Positions 18,061 to 27,884 of a stretch of DNA of 64,000 bases are shown one piece after another; the stretch's first letter is position 1, and the number at the start of each line of letters is the position of its first letter. The translations under genes were made by a program, and so were the position numbers. A model generated the notes under the pieces. That model was given only the letters and a program-made list of their open reading frames with translations. It had not been told where the DNA came from and did no database searches. Origin of the DNA: Treponema bryantii NK4A124 (GTDB lineage: Bacteria; Spirochaetota; Spirochaetia; Treponematales; Treponemataceae); contig NZ_ATWV01000011.1 of the NCBI RefSeq assembly GCF_000421345.1, positions 1 through 64,000 on the forward strand, written 5' to 3'.

Positions 18061-19884
18061 CTATTTATCCAATGGAAGTCCACCAGAAATTACCGCACGG
18101 ATACGGCGTACACCGGCTGAGCTTGACTGTTCCTTCTGAATCTTGAAGTCACCGATCTGTGCTGTGTGCTGAACGTGAGGTCCGCCACAAACTTCCTTAC
18201 TGAACCAGTCGTTGTGAACGTCGCGGCCGATTGTGTAAACCTTAACGTCCTCACCATACTTGTTTGTAAAGAGAGCGCGGGCACCTTCTGCCTTAGCCTT
18301 ATCAAGTGGCATAACTTCCATTGTAACAGGCAAGTCTTCCTTGATTTTTTCGTTTACGATGTCTTCAACCTTCTGAATTTCTTCCTTAGTCATAGGACGT
18401 TCGAAAGTGAAGTCAAAACGCATACGCTCGTTGTTGATATTTGAACCTTTCTGAGCAACCTGATCACCGAGAACGTTTACCAGAGCCTGCTGCAAAAGGT
18501 GTGTTGCAGTGTGATATTTTGTTGTGATTTCTGACTGTTCAGCAAGACCACCCTTAGCGGCACCTGCGTCTACTGTCTTTGAAGCTTCCTGATGCTTGCG
18601 TTCAGCTTCCTTAAAGCCTTCAACGTCTACTGTAAAGCCGTTTTCAGCACCAAGCTCCTGAGTAAGCTCAAGAGGGTATCCATATGTTTCGTAAAGATTA
18701 TAAGCAACCTTACCGCTGATAATCTTTTTAGGATTCTTCATAAGATTTGGAAGAAGCTTCTGGAATTCAGCCTCACCCTTCTTGAGAGTCTGGCGGAACT
18801 TTGCTTCCTCTGCAGTAAGCTCCTTGTAAACCTTTTCGCGGTTAGCTTCGAGCTCTGGGTATGGTCCCTTGAAGTTTTCGATTACAGTTGCTGCAACCTC
18901 AGACATAAAGTCCTTTTCGATTCCAAGCTTCATTCCGTGGCGAACTGCACGACGGATAAGGCGGCGGAGAACGTAACCTGCACCTACGCGGTCAGGAGTA
19001 ACACCTCTCTGGTCACCCAAAATGAATACAGAAGAACGTGTGTGGTCTGCAATAATGCGGACTGACTTATCTTTTTCTTCGTCTGTACCATATTTATAGC
19101 CCGAAAGCTGCTCAATTGTCTTAATGATTGGCTGGAAAACTTCTGTAAGGTAAACTGATGTTTTTCCCTGAAGGATACAGTTTGTACGTTCAAGTCCCAT
19201 ACCTGTATCAACGTTCTTCTTTTCCAGTGGAAGAAGAGTCTTTTCGTCAACGCGGTTGTACTGCATGAATACGTTATTCCAGATTTCCATCCAGTTAGCG
19301 CTGTCTGTGCCTTTGTTGCTGCCTACTGGTGGAAGCCCCTCGCCTACCCAGTAGAAAATTTCTGTATCAGGACCACAAGGACCTGTTGGACCTGCTGCCC
19401 ACCAGTTATCGCTGGCTGGGAGGTAAGCAATCTTATCCTCTGGCATACCGTTTTCTTTCCAGTAGCCTGCAGCTTCTTCGTCGCGAGGAGCATTTTCGTC
19501 ACCTGCAAATACAGTTACAGAAATCTTTTTAGGATCAAGGGCAAGCCAATCCTTGCTTGTAAGGAATTCATAAGAATATGCGATTGATTCTTTTTTGAAG
19601 TAATCGCCGAGAGACCAGTTTCCAAGCATTTCGAAACATGTAAGGTGAGATGGGTCACCAACTTCTTCAATATCGCCTGTACGGATACACTTCTGATAGT
19701 CTGTAAGACGGGTTCCGGCCGGGTGCTTTTCACCAAGAAGATAAGGAACGAGAGGGTGCATACCCGCCATTGTAAACAAAACAGACGGGTCGTTTTCAGG
19801 AATTAATGACTGACCCGAAATTTCAACATGATTTTTACTTTTAAAAAACTCAATATATTTTGAGCGGAGTTCATTTGCGTTCAT
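18061..19884 (-). CDS. alaS: alanyl-tRNA synthetase, short form without C-Ala domain
   Basis: A 607-residue class II synthetase charging tRNA-Ala. The N-terminus (LRSKYIEFFKSKNHVEI) and catalytic domain with FTMAGMHPLVPYLLG and FEMLGNWSLGDYF are typical. The editing domain carries HTATHLL and CGGPHV, the zinc and deacylation histidines and cysteine. The protein ends shortly after this domain (SSSAGVRRIRAVISGG), so the DHHA1/C-Ala region of the roughly 870-residue enzymes is absent. Short AlaRS is known in Borrelia, so this is a lineage trait, not a truncation. The ATG has no Shine-Dalgarno and lies eight bases from a TATAAT box. Confidence 0.95.
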   Translation of the reverse strand: MNANELRSKYIEFFKSKNHVEISGQSLIPENDPSVLFTMAGMHPLVPYLLGEKHPAGTRLTDYQKCIRTGDIEEVGDPSHLTCFEMLGNWSLGDYFKKESIAYSYEFLTSKDWLALDPKKISVTVFAGDENAPRDEEAAGYWKENGMPEDKIAYLPASDNWWAAGPTGPCGPDTEIFYWVGEGLPPVGSNKGTDSANWMEIWNNVFMQYNRVDEKTLLPLEKKNVDTGMGLERTNCILQGKTSVYLTEVFQPIIKTIEQLSGYKYGTDEEKDKSVRIIADHTRSSVFILGDQRGVTPDRVGAGYVLRRLIRRAVRHGMKLGIEKDFMSEVAATVIENFKGPYPELEANREKVYKELTAEEAKFRQTLKKGEAEFQKLLPNLMKNPKKIISGKVAYNLYETYGYPLELTQELGAENGFTVDVEGFKEAERKHQEASKTVDAGAAKGGLAEQSEITTKYHTATHLLQQALVNVLGDQVAQKGSNINNERMRFDFTFERPMTKEEIQKVEDIVNEKIKEDLPVTMEVMPLDKAKAEGARALFTNKYGEDVKVYTIGRDVHNDWFSKEVCGGPHVQHTAQIGDFKIQKEQSSSAGVRRIRAVISGGLPLDK

Positions 19885-19892
19885 AAACTTGT

Positions 19893-19921
19893 ATTATAAC
19901 GATTTTTCTATATTGTGTCAT
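19893..19921 (-). promoter_or_regulatory. alaS promoter, probably leaderless
   Basis: On the minus strand ATGACA (19916-19921), a 17-bp spacer and TATAAT (19893-19898). The alaS ATG begins at 19884, eight bases after the -10 box, and no ribosome-binding site lies between. The -35 box overlaps the end of the upstream gene. Confidence 0.6.
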
Positions 19922-21458
19922 CACGTGTTAAAACATAGGATTTACCTTCAACGGCGAAACAGTCTGTAGAGGTTATTTTTACCGGAGTGAATGTGATGTT
20001 GTTATAATCTGTTACAACTCTTTCCACAGTTTTTCTTTTTACTGTTTCGGTGATTACTTTTGTTCCAAATTCCATTGAGTAAGCTTCGGCCAGAATAGAG
20101 TTTTCTGAATCTGAACGGAACTGTATTACATTAAAGCTTCCGATTTTATCAACAGAATAAACTCCGTTTTCAGTAAGGCCTCCGTTTAAGAGAGAATATG
20201 TAAAATCTCCAAAACTCAGGGCAAGGGCTGCATCCGCAGTTTTCCAGACATCTCCCTTTTTAAGTTCTTTTGAATAGAGGTTCTTATCGCCTGCCACAGA
20301 GGATTCTCCAAAAGTATTCTGCAAAGACATCTTTTTGTAATTGCCGTCCCACTGTGTATTTTCACTGATTATCAGGTTGATATCATCACGAAGGGTAATC
20401 TTGATTTCATCTGTATTTACAAGGGCAATATCAAAACGACGGTGAAGGTTCATAATATCAGCATTTACCGCAGTAAGATAAATACCGTTATGGCGCAGTT
20501 TACTGTCTTCCCATTCATAAACTTCCTGAGTATCTTTGTAAAGCTGAATAATTTCGTTTTCAGGATAATTAAAATACATATAACGGATGTTTCCATCTGT
20601 ATTTGATGTTTTGTACCAGAGGCCGTCAAGGAAGGCGGCAAAGGTTTCTACTGTTCCATCCTGAATGCGGGAAAGTTCTGTTGCTGCAAGACGGCCAGCC
20701 GTTACATTAATTTCATGGGCAAGCTCATATTTCTGACTTGCCGGATTCCATTTATATTCCTGTTGAATCTGATTTTGAGCACTTGTTTCGCCTTCTTTCT
20801 GCACATCCGATTTATAAACCCAGACAGAAAAACTTTCTCCCTTTGACATTGCAAGAGCATAAGATTCTGAACGCTCTGTCTGCTGAATGAAAACTGTTCC
20901 GTCACATGAAAAGTCTCCGATATTACGAAGCTCGCTGCGGCCATGTTCTTCTACACACAGGTAAATTTCCATTACATAATTTCCGTCATCAGCAACACCC
21001 TGATAAACAAGGGCATTTTTATGTTCACCGGTTACATCCATTCCCATATAAGAGAAGGTTCTGGTACGGGTAAACTGAGTTTCTATAGGAGTAAGACGTT
21101 CATAAAGTCCCGATTCAGAATCTATGAGAGCTGCAACCACCCAAAGATTCTGAGAGTTGGCCTTACGAACAATAATTACTTCATCATCATAACCGTCGTT
21201 ATTAATATCAATTGTAAGAGTTGAAATTAAAGTTTCACCTGAATAAAGAGGGACAAAGGTTTCGTATTTTTCTGACTCTATTGAAGAAGCAGTACTTTCG
21301 GTTTCTGAGCTGGCCGTTCCTGCAGATTTCGGCGTTACAATTCTTGCTCTGGTAGAAGATTTATCTTCCTTTACAAGTACTTTTTTTGAAATAAAGAATA
21401 CGCCCGCAATTAAAGCGGCTGCAAGCACAAATAAAACCGGTACTGTTTTTGACTTCAT
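19908..21458 (-). CDS. membrane-anchored or exported protein of unknown function
   Basis: A 516-residue protein with one N-terminal hydrophobic segment (residues 7-25) followed by a Ser/Thr/Glu-rich linker (about residues 35-65) and a large extracytoplasmic part. Residues about 80-95 contain DINNDGYDDEVIIV, an acidic calcium-loop or FG-GAP-like motif, and the following strands look like a beta-propeller or beta-rich fold. I do not recognise a characterised family. It lies upstream of alaS on the same strand with a 23-bp gap, though alaS appears to have its own promoter. Confidence 0.7.
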   Translation of the reverse strand: MKSKTVPVLFVLAAALIAGVFFISKKVLVKEDKSSTRARIVTPKSAGTASSETESTASSIESEKYETFVPLYSGETLISTLTIDINNDGYDDEVIIVRKANSQNLWVVAALIDSESGLYERLTPIETQFTRTRTFSYMGMDVTGEHKNALVYQGVADDGNYVMEIYLCVEEHGRSELRNIGDFSCDGTVFIQQTERSESYALAMSKGESFSVWVYKSDVQKEGETSAQNQIQQEYKWNPASQKYELAHEINVTAGRLAATELSRIQDGTVETFAAFLDGLWYKTSNTDGNIRYMYFNYPENEIIQLYKDTQEVYEWEDSKLRHNGIYLTAVNADIMNLHRRFDIALVNTDEIKITLRDDINLIISENTQWDGNYKKMSLQNTFGESSVAGDKNLYSKELKKGDVWKTADAALALSFGDFTYSLLNGGLTENGVYSVDKIGSFNVIQFRSDSENSILAEAYSMEFGTKVITETVKRKTVERVVTDYNNITFTPVKITSTDCFAVEGKSYVLTRDDTI

Positions 21459-21500
21459 ATTTTATAAATATATTAGGAAATGTAGATTTTCTCAAGGGAT

Positions 21501-21530
21501 AAAAAAAAGACCCCGGGGTTAGCCGAGGTC
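21501..21530 (-). terminator. terminator downstream of cellobiose phosphorylase gene
   Basis: On the minus strand GACCTCGG and CCGGGGTC pair imperfectly around a short loop, followed by eight T at the lower-coordinate end. Confidence 0.75.
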
Positions 21531-21542
21531 AGGTTGTTTTGT

Positions 21543-21579
21543 TCGTCATTGCGAGGCGCCGGCAGGCGCCGTGGCAATT
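21543..21579. repeat. repeat family B copy
   Basis: CGTCATTGCGAGGCGCC...GGCGCCGTGGCAATT with an internal GGCGCC/GGCGCC stem. It matches the GGATTGCCACG...CTCGCAATGACG repeats in reverse orientation. It abuts the end of the cellobiose phosphorylase gene. Confidence 0.7.
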
Positions 21580-24056
21580 TAGCCGAGGGTAATCTCTACG
21601 TTTACTTCCTTCTTTCCTTCAACGTATGGAACTACACAGCCTTCTACTGCAGCACCGTCAACTATCATGCTCTTTACGCCCTTGCAAACGTGGCTCGGGT
21701 TTTTGATTGTGATGTTGTACTTTGCACCGCGGAAGAGTCGGGTAGCTGTAAATCCGTCCCAGCTTGATGGAATTGAAGGATCAACCTTGAGACCGTCAAA
21801 GTCTGGCTGAATACCGAGAATGTACTGGCTGATTGCAACCATGTTCCATGCAGCGGTACCTGTAAGCCATGAGTTCTTTCCCTGACCAAAGTTTTTACCT
21901 GTTTGTCCAATATCCGAACCTGCATCTTTACCACCAATCATCTGGCCATATACATATGGCTCTGTCTTGTGGATATCAGAAGTTTCTTCTGTAAATGCAG
22001 GTGCGATTTCTGAGTAATATTTAAATGCCTGGTTACCTTCTCCTGCATAAGCTGCTGCACAGATAATCCATGCATTGTTATGAGTGAAGATACCAGCGTT
22101 CTCTTTGTATCCGCCCGGATATGTTGAGATTTCACCATATTCAACATAGTACTTGCTGAAGGCAGGATTGTTGAGAACGAGTCCGTGCTTTGTATTAAGT
22201 CTCTCATCGATTGCGGCAAGGGTCTTCTTTGTTGCGTCCTTATCAATATCAGACATGATTGCAAAGCCCTGTGGCTCAATAAAGATCTGTCCTTCTTCGC
22301 ATTCGTGAGACCCCATCTTCTTGCCGTAGGCATCATAAGCACGCATAAACCAGTTTCCGTCCCATGCAGAATCCATCATGGCTTTCTTCATCTTGTCAAT
22401 TTCTGCCTGAGCCTTTGCGGCCTCGTCCTTCATTCCAAGATGATTTAGGATGCCAACAAAGTTTGGTCCAACATAAGTAAAGAGGGCCGCAACGAATACA
22501 GATTCTGCAACCTTTGAGTAGCCGCCTTCTGCCTTGAACTTAGGGTTTGTATAAGTCTGGAAGCTTTCGCCCGGTGTGTCAGAGAAGCATGAAAGGTTGA
22601 TACAGTCGTTCCAGTCTGCACGCATTGCAAGTGGAAGTCCGTGTGGACCAAGATTATTTACAATGTGGTAGAAGCTTACTGTAAGGTGGTCGAGCATTGA
22701 TTTTGCTTTTGACTCATCATTATCGTAAGGAACCTTTGCGTCGAGAATTGACCAGTCGCCTGTTTCCTTGATATAAGCTGATACAGAAAGAATCATCCAG
22801 AGTGGGTCATCAGAGAAGTCTCCACCGATGTCTGCATTACCCTTCTTTGTAAGCGGCTGATACTGATGATAACAGCCGCCGTCCGGAAGCTGAGTAGAAG
22901 CAATGTCGATAAGGCGCTCGCGGGCACGGTCTGGAATCTGATGTACGAAACCGAGAATATCCTGGTTAGAATCGCGGAAGCCCATACCTCGTCCAATTCC
23001 GCTCTCGAAGTAAGATGCAGAACGTGAAAGGTTGAAGGTAACCATACACTGATACTGGTTCCAGATGTTTACCATGCGGTTTACTTTGTCTTCCGGAGTA
23101 TTTACGTTGAGGATGCCGAGGAGCTTATCCCAGTAAGCGCGGAGCTCAGCCATACCTGCGGCAAACTTTTCCGGTGTATTGTATTTTTCCATCATGGCAA
23201 GTGCTTTTTCTTTGTTGATTGTCTTGCCGTCTGCCTCGAACTTTTTGTCCACTGGCATTTCTACATAACCAAGGATGAATACGAGAGTTTTTGATTCGCC
23301 AGCCTTGAGGGTAATTTCCTTGTAGTGAGAAGCAATTGGAGACCAGCCATCTGCGAGAGAGTTTCCGCACTTTCCGTCGAGAACCTGCTGAGGATTGTTG
23401 AAGCCGTTATAAAGACCAATGAAAGTGTCGCGGTCTGTATCGTAGCCGTCGATTGTGTCATTTACTGTATAGAAAGCAAAATGATTGCGGCGGTCGCGGT
23501 ATTCTGTCTTATGGTAGATTGTAGAGCCTTTGATTTCTACACGACCGGTAGAAAAGTTTCTCTGGAAGTTTGTGCAGTCATCCTGAGCATCCCAGAGACA
23601 CCATTCTGCAAATGACCAGAATTTGAAAGTTTTGTCTGAACCACTTTCGTTAGTCAAAACTACCTGCTGAACTTCTCCATCATAATCCTGAGGAACAAAG
23701 AAAGTAACTTCAGCTTTAAGGCCGTTCTTTTTACCAGTGATTACAGTATAGCCCATACCGTGGCGGCATTCATAAGAATCAAGTTCAGTCTTTACAGGAG
23801 ACCAGCCAGGGTTCCAGATTGTACCGTTGTCGTTGATGTAGAAATAACGTCCGCCCATATCAATAGGTACGTTGTTGTAGCGGTAACGTGTAATACGGCG
23901 AAGGCGGGCATCCTTATAGAAGCTGTATCCACCAGCTGTGTTTGAAATTAACGAGAAAAAGCCCTGAGTTCCAAGATAGTTAATCCAAGGGTAAGGTGTA
24001 CGTGGAGTATCAATTACATACTCACGTTTTGCATCATCAAAGTGTCCGAACTTCAT
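21579..24056 (-). CDS. cellobiose phosphorylase (GH94)
   Basis: An 825-residue cytoplasmic enzyme that uses phosphate to split cellobiose into glucose and glucose 1-phosphate. The N-terminal sandwich domain starts [13 protein letters not shown] and includes [13 protein letters not shown]. The catalytic barrel has [14 protein letters not shown], whose last Asp is the expected general acid, and [13 protein letters not shown]. Length and motifs fit cellobiose rather than chitobiose or cellodextrin phosphorylase, but the exact acceptor is inferred. The ribosome-binding site is AGGAG. Two LacI-type operator half-palindromes lie upstream around its promoter, suggesting repression by the regulator at 26805-27812. 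Confidence 0.93.
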   Translation of the reverse strand: MKFGHFDDAKREYVIDTPRTPYPWINYLGTQGFFSLISNTAGGYSFYKDARLRRITRYRYNNVPIDMGGRYFYINDNGTIWNPGWSPVKTELDSYECRHGMGYTVITGKKNGLKAEVTFFVPQDYDGEVQQVVLTNESGSDKTFKFWSFAEWCLWDAQDDCTNFQRNFSTGRVEIKGSTIYHKTEYRDRRNHFAFYTVNDTIDGYDTDRDTFIGLYNGFNNPQQVLDGKCGNSLADGWSPIASHYKEITLKAGESKTLVFILGYVEMPVDKKFEADGKTINKEKALAMMEKYNTPEKFAAGMAELRAYWDKLLGILNVNTPEDKVNRMVNIWNQYQCMVTFNLSRSASYFESGIGRGMGFRDSNQDILGFVHQIPDRARERLIDIASTQLPDGGCYHQYQPLTKKGNADIGGDFSDDPLWMILSVSAYIKETGDWSILDAKVPYDNDESKAKSMLDHLTVSFYHIVNNLGPHGLPLAMRADWNDCINLSCFSDTPGESFQTYTNPKFKAEGGYSKVAESVFVAALFTYVGPNFVGILNHLGMKDEAAKAQAEIDKMKKAMMDSAWDGNWFMRAYDAYGKKMGSHECEEGQIFIEPQGFAIMSDIDKDATKKTLAAIDERLNTKHGLVLNNPAFSKYYVEYGEISTYPGGYKENAGIFTHNNAWIICAAAYAGEGNQAFKYYSEIAPAFTEETSDIHKTEPYVYGQMIGGKDAGSDIGQTGKNFGQGKNSWLTGTAAWNMVAISQYILGIQPDFDGLKVDPSIPSSWDGFTATRLFRGAKYNITIKNPSHVCKGVKSMIVDGAAVEGCVVPYVEGKKEVNVEITLG

Positions 24057-24077
24057 GTGCGTCTCCTGTGTAAGAGT

Positions 24078-24133
24078 GATATAAACGTTTTTGCATATAA
24101 TACATTTACCTTAAAATAGCGAAAACGTTGTAG
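24078..24133 (-). promoter_or_regulatory. promoter and two LacI-type operators of the cellobiose phosphorylase gene
   Basis: On the minus strand TTTTCG (24120-24125), 17 bp and TATTAT (24097-24102) form a weak promoter. An AACGTT-centred site at 24118-24133 covers the -35 region and a second, AAACGTTT-centred, lies at 24078-24096 over the expected start. Both resemble the site in front of the lacI-type gene at 27842-27861. Confidence 0.5.
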
Positions 24134-24183
24134 TAACTTCGAGTATACAGTATGTATGCTTTTTATGCAAATGAATTCTGAAT

Positions 24184-26655
24184 CTAGTTTGTACTTAGGC
24201 CAGTAATTATAGAATTCACAGCAGAAAAACGGGCTGTGAGCCAGTTTTTGAGGTATTCTGCAGACTCTGCCTGAGAAGATGCAGCGGCAGTTTTACTTGC
24301 TGTACACAATTCATCATTTTGGGCTGGAGTACCCCATTTAGCACGTGTATAGTTATAAACAGCTGAATATTCATCAGTTGAGTTACCATCAATATATGAT
24401 GTTAATGTGTTCAAAACAGAAGTTCTATTAATACCTGCCCACTGCTCCCTAACAAGCTGCTGGAACCAGCCCTGCTTAATAAAGATAACCATCCAAGGAT
24501 TTGCATGAATTTTTTCGTGCTCACAGTTTACGTCTGTCTGGCAGGCACCTGCAAACATATCATTTTTACCTACATAAATTCCTGAAGATGTATCATCTGT
24601 ACAGAATCTTTTATTACCCATTGTAGAGTCAAAATCCCATGGTGCCTGGAAACGAAGTTTACGGTCTTTACCTGCTCCAAAATCTGCAGTCATAAAGAAG
24701 CTTGTAAGATAAATATCTGGATCGCAGACAAGTTCATTATAGATATACATATTTGCAAGAGAAGTAATATCAATTACTTCTGAAATACAGTTCTTACATT
24801 TTTCATCATCATTTGCACCTGCCGGTGTGTATTCTTCAAGTGTAAAATTATCTGTAAATTTAAAATACTTTTTATTGTAAGCTGCATCGTAACAGATTCT
24901 CCAGAGACGGTTCATATATTTCATAATGAAAGTCTTCTGTTCGGCAGTATTAATATCACTTTTGATGGTATAGCCCTTCTGTACATCCTGAAGAACTCTT
25001 CCATAATAATCTTTTATATTTCCGCCATAATTTATTTCAAAGCGTTCATTTTCAACTTCAGAAGTATAATACTTGTCAAATTCAATAAGATAACCAATAT
25101 CTGTTCCCGCAGAATCATCAGTTTGAGTAATATTAATTCTGTCAGATTTTACTTCCTGCTGTTCCGCAAGAAGATAAACGCCCATATATTCACCGTTTAC
25201 TTCAACTTCTACAAGCTGGCAGTCACTTGCATAATAGTTAGGGAACATTGCCTTAAACATCTTAAGTGCTACAGCATCTCGCAAGAAAGAAGCATCCTTC
25301 CATACAGCAAGCAAAACCCAGTTCTTAAAAGTTTTTCCGCCATTAAGTCCACAAAGATTCTGTTTACTATCAAACTTGATTCTTAAAGATTTTTTATCAT
25401 AGTTTGTTGTCCAGTTTCCACGGACCTTTACCTGACCGGCCATAGAAGCCCCATTGTCAACACTGATTGAACAGTTTTCGTACCATGGGTCTGGTGTATT
25501 AACATTGCTTAAATCGTTCCAGCTACGCTGCGCATCTTTTACATGATGGGCAACTGGTTCGGTTACAAAATAATTTGTTCCACCATTATTTGTTGATGTA
25601 ATTGTGATGAGAGGGAATTCATGAGTTGGAATGGTAAGAAATTCCTTACTATCAGAAATCCATTTGTCATAGCTTGCATAAATATCCTGTTTATATTCTT
25701 TACCAGCAGCATCAGAAAACTTATACGAAAGAATGATAAATAAATTCTGTTTTCCTGCTAAGAAAGTATTTAACTCATTATTTGAATCAGTATAAGTCCT
25801 AATAAAATTAGTATTATTCGCCAACACAAAAGAACAGTCAGGTTCGCATTTATCACAAGGGTTTGCCCAGCGAGTTCCATTTTCTGCACGAACATAAACA
25901 TTAAGAGAATCAGGAATCTCAGGCGCTGTCATAGTCAGATTATTCATACGAATTATTCTCTTATTATTTGAATCTTTTTCTATTCGTATATCACTTGCTT
26001 TTGCATTTACAGTTCCCAAACCACCCCTGGCGGTAGCCTGAACCGCATTAGCCTCGGTTGTACCATAATTATTCCAGTTTACATCCATATGAGTAAGCCA
26101 TACTTTGTAGATTTTATTCCTTTCAGTAAATACAAATGTAAGTTCTGCTTTCTTTTCAGCATTTAACACGCCTACCCCAACTTCTATTGCTTCATGATTA
26201 TCGGTTACATTTTTAATCTTTAATGAATTATGCACCCAGGCTTTTGATTCTTCTGTGGCATTACAATCAACCACAATATGAAGACCATCTGGACATGGAG
26301 TAACAGTTATAATATTATCTCTTGACATAACAGAAGCTCCAGCCGATTCCGAAACTGTCGCTTCCGACACAATATAAGTTGGCGAAGTAAACTCAACTTC
26401 AGGATGTACAGAATGATCTACGCTTTCAGGGTAAGTATAAGGCGAAGCAGTAATAGTTGTCTGAGTAAAATCAAGTGCTTCTTCACCAAAAACTTGCGAT
26501 ACACTTTCAGAACCTGAGTCAGCCGGAGTATCGCTTGCTTCCGAAACCGGAACCTCAGGTTCTGTATCATCTACATCGCTTGAGCAGGCGGTGAATGCAG
26601 ACAGGCCAAAAAGAATAAGGCCAGACACTAAAAACATTTTTAAAATACTTTTCAT
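24184..26655 (-). CDS. CotH-kinase-family lipoprotein, large surface protein
   Basis: An 823-residue lipoprotein (lipobox SAFTAC, Cys24) with an acidic Pro/Ser/Glu-rich linker and then beta-rich domains to about residue 380. The C-terminal half is a CotH kinase domain, with VRGNWTTNYDKKSLRIKF, GVYLLAEQQEV and WDFDSTMGN as the expected nucleotide and metal-binding elements. CotH proteins are atypical protein kinases; the target here is unknown. The open frame extends 12 codons further, but MKSILKMF at 26655 has GAGGAAA nine bases upstream. The promoter contains a nine-G tract in its spacer, pointing to phase-variable expression. Confidence 0.87.
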   Translation of the reverse strand: MKSILKMFLVSGLILFGLSAFTACSSDVDDTEPEVPVSEASDTPADSGSESVSQVFGEEALDFTQTTITASPYTYPESVDHSVHPEVEFTSPTYIVSEATVSESAGASVMSRDNIITVTPCPDGLHIVVDCNATEESKAWVHNSLKIKNVTDNHEAIEVGVGVLNAEKKAELTFVFTERNKIYKVWLTHMDVNWNNYGTTEANAVQATARGGLGTVNAKASDIRIEKDSNNKRIIRMNNLTMTAPEIPDSLNVYVRAENGTRWANPCDKCEPDCSFVLANNTNFIRTYTDSNNELNTFLAGKQNLFIILSYKFSDAAGKEYKQDIYASYDKWISDSKEFLTIPTHEFPLITITSTNNGGTNYFVTEPVAHHVKDAQRSWNDLSNVNTPDPWYENCSISVDNGASMAGQVKVRGNWTTNYDKKSLRIKFDSKQNLCGLNGGKTFKNWVLLAVWKDASFLRDAVALKMFKAMFPNYYASDCQLVEVEVNGEYMGVYLLAEQQEVKSDRINITQTDDSAGTDIGYLIEFDKYYTSEVENERFEINYGGNIKDYYGRVLQDVQKGYTIKSDINTAEQKTFIMKYMNRLWRICYDAAYNKKYFKFTDNFTLEEYTPAGANDDEKCKNCISEVIDITSLANMYIYNELVCDPDIYLTSFFMTADFGAGKDRKLRFQAPWDFDSTMGNKRFCTDDTSSGIYVGKNDMFAGACQTDVNCEHEKIHANPWMVIFIKQGWFQQLVREQWAGINRTSVLNTLTSYIDGNSTDEYSAVYNYTRAKWGTPAQNDELCTASKTAAASSQAESAEYLKNWLTARFSAVNSIITGLSTN

Positions 26656-26690
26656 GTTTATTTCCTCAACTTTAAAAAAAATACAATACA

Positions 26691-26719
26691 ATTGTACCCC
26701 CCCCCGACCGCTTTGTCAA
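26691..26719 (-). promoter_or_regulatory. cotH-type gene promoter with nine-G tract in the spacer
   Basis: On the minus strand a perfect TTGACA (26714-26719), a 17-bp spacer and TACAAT (26691-26696). The spacer ends in nine consecutive G (26697-26705) directly against the -10 box. Gain or loss of one or two G would change spacing from the optimal 17 bp. A run of eight A/T pairs follows in the leader. Confidence 0.75.
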
Positions 26720-26762
26720 CTAAACATGAAACTCTTAATTTGAGGATAGAGAATAAAAAATT

Positions 26763-26801
26763 GTGGTTTCGATACGCTCCTTCGGAGCTACTCAACCACC
26801 G
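26763..26801 (-). repeat. palindromic repeat family A, copy 9
   Basis: GTGGTTTCGATACGCTCC...GGAGCTACTCAACCACCG with inner GCTCC-TTC-GGAGC hairpin. It lies just after the lacI-type gene and before the cotH promoter. Confidence 0.9.
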
Positions 26802-26804
26802 GAG

Positions 26805-27812
26805 CTAAAGATGAACGACCGTGCCGCCTTTTATCAGCCGGCCGCTGACCATTTCCTTTTTTGGGGTATAGGATTGTGGGTTTTCTATTTTTGCAAGCAA
26901 AGACTCGGCCATGGTGCGGCCAATTACTTCACCGTTCTGCTCATAGGTTGTAAGCGGTGGAATCATCATAGAAGTAAGGGCAATACCGTCGTAACCTACT
27001 ACACTTATGTCTTTTCCGGGAGTAAGTCCGCGGCTGTTTAATTCGCGGATTCCACCAAGGGCCGCATAATCATCCGGATAAAAAATACAGGTAGGAGGTT
27101 CCGGCAATGAAAGAAAAACCTCTGTTGCAGCAGAACTTGTAACCGGGTCATGATAAAGACCTTCTGCAAAATATTCTGGAGGAAGTTTTATTCCATGGTC
27201 TGCACAAACCTTTTTAAAGGCTTCCATACGCTGTTCTGTTACCCAGGTTTGTTCTCCGTGAATCATAGCAATCTTTTTGTGACCCATAGATATTACATAT
27301 TCCAGAAGCTCATTGATTCCGGCAGTATAATCACTCATAACTGCAGAATGTTCCATATCGTAAAAGCAGTCCAGAGTAACAGTTGGTATTTCGCTTTTTA
27401 CAAGCTCCTGGATTCCGGAAGAATTAAAATCTGCAGAAAGAATTGCAAGACCATCATAATTACGGGCAAGAGCATGCGAATAATAATCGTAGTTTTTAGT
27501 TGAATCGCCGCTTACGAAGGTCATTTCGTAGCCCTTGCTGAAGGCTACCTTTTGAATACCGCTGATAATTGTGGCAAAGTACTGGTGCTGAAAACCCGCG
27601 CCGGTTTTATCTTCAAAGATTACACCAATATCATAAGTGCGGTTTGTGCGCAGACTGCGGGCTGCAATATTCGGATGATAGCCCATTTCGTGCGCTTTTT
27701 TCTGTATAAACTCTGTTGTTTCAAAACTGATTTCAGGGCTACCCTTTAAGGCCTTGCTGACAGTAGAAAAGGAGACCTTACATTCCCTGGCAATATCTTT
27801 TAGCGTTACCAT
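26805..27812 (-). CDS. LacI-family transcriptional regulator
   Basis: A 335-residue repressor. The helix-turn-helix is VTLKDIARECKVSFSTVSKALKG at the N-terminus, followed by the hinge TNRTYDIGVIFED and a periplasmic-binding-protein-like sugar sensor (VVGYDGIALTSMMIPPLTTYEQN). The longer frame adds 26 unlikely residues; MVTLKDI at 27812 is the natural start. A near-perfect palindrome overlaps its own promoter, implying autoregulation, and similar sites precede the GH94 and GH51 genes. The inducer is probably a cello- or arabino-oligosaccharide, by context only. No Shine-Dalgarno is seen and the -10 box is seven bases from the ATG. Confidence 0.92.
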   Translation of the reverse strand: MVTLKDIARECKVSFSTVSKALKGSPEISFETTEFIQKKAHEMGYHPNIAARSLRTNRTYDIGVIFEDKTGAGFQHQYFATIISGIQKVAFSKGYEMTFVSGDSTKNYDYYSHALARNYDGLAILSADFNSSGIQELVKSEIPTVTLDCFYDMEHSAVMSDYTAGINELLEYVISMGHKKIAMIHGEQTWVTEQRMEAFKKVCADHGIKLPPEYFAEGLYHDPVTSSAATEVFLSLPEPPTCIFYPDDYAALGGIRELNSRGLTPGKDISVVGYDGIALTSMMIPPLTTYEQNGEVIGRTMAESLLAKIENPQSYTPKKEMVSGRLIKGGTVVHL

Positions 27813-27819
27813 GCCATAT

Positions 27820-27861
27820 ATTGTACACCCACTTAGCGGTTTTACGCAAACGTTTTCGTAA
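27820..27861 (-). promoter_or_regulatory. promoter and operator of the LacI-type regulator gene
   Basis: On the minus strand TTGCGT (27844-27849), 18 bp and TACAAT (27820-27825), with the ATG eight bases on. A 20-bp palindrome at 27842-27861 (TTACGCAAACGTTTTCGTAA, one unmatched pair) overlaps the -35 box, the classical position for autorepression. Confidence 0.6.
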
Positions 27862-27884
27862 CAAATTGTGTTTAAAATACGTCG

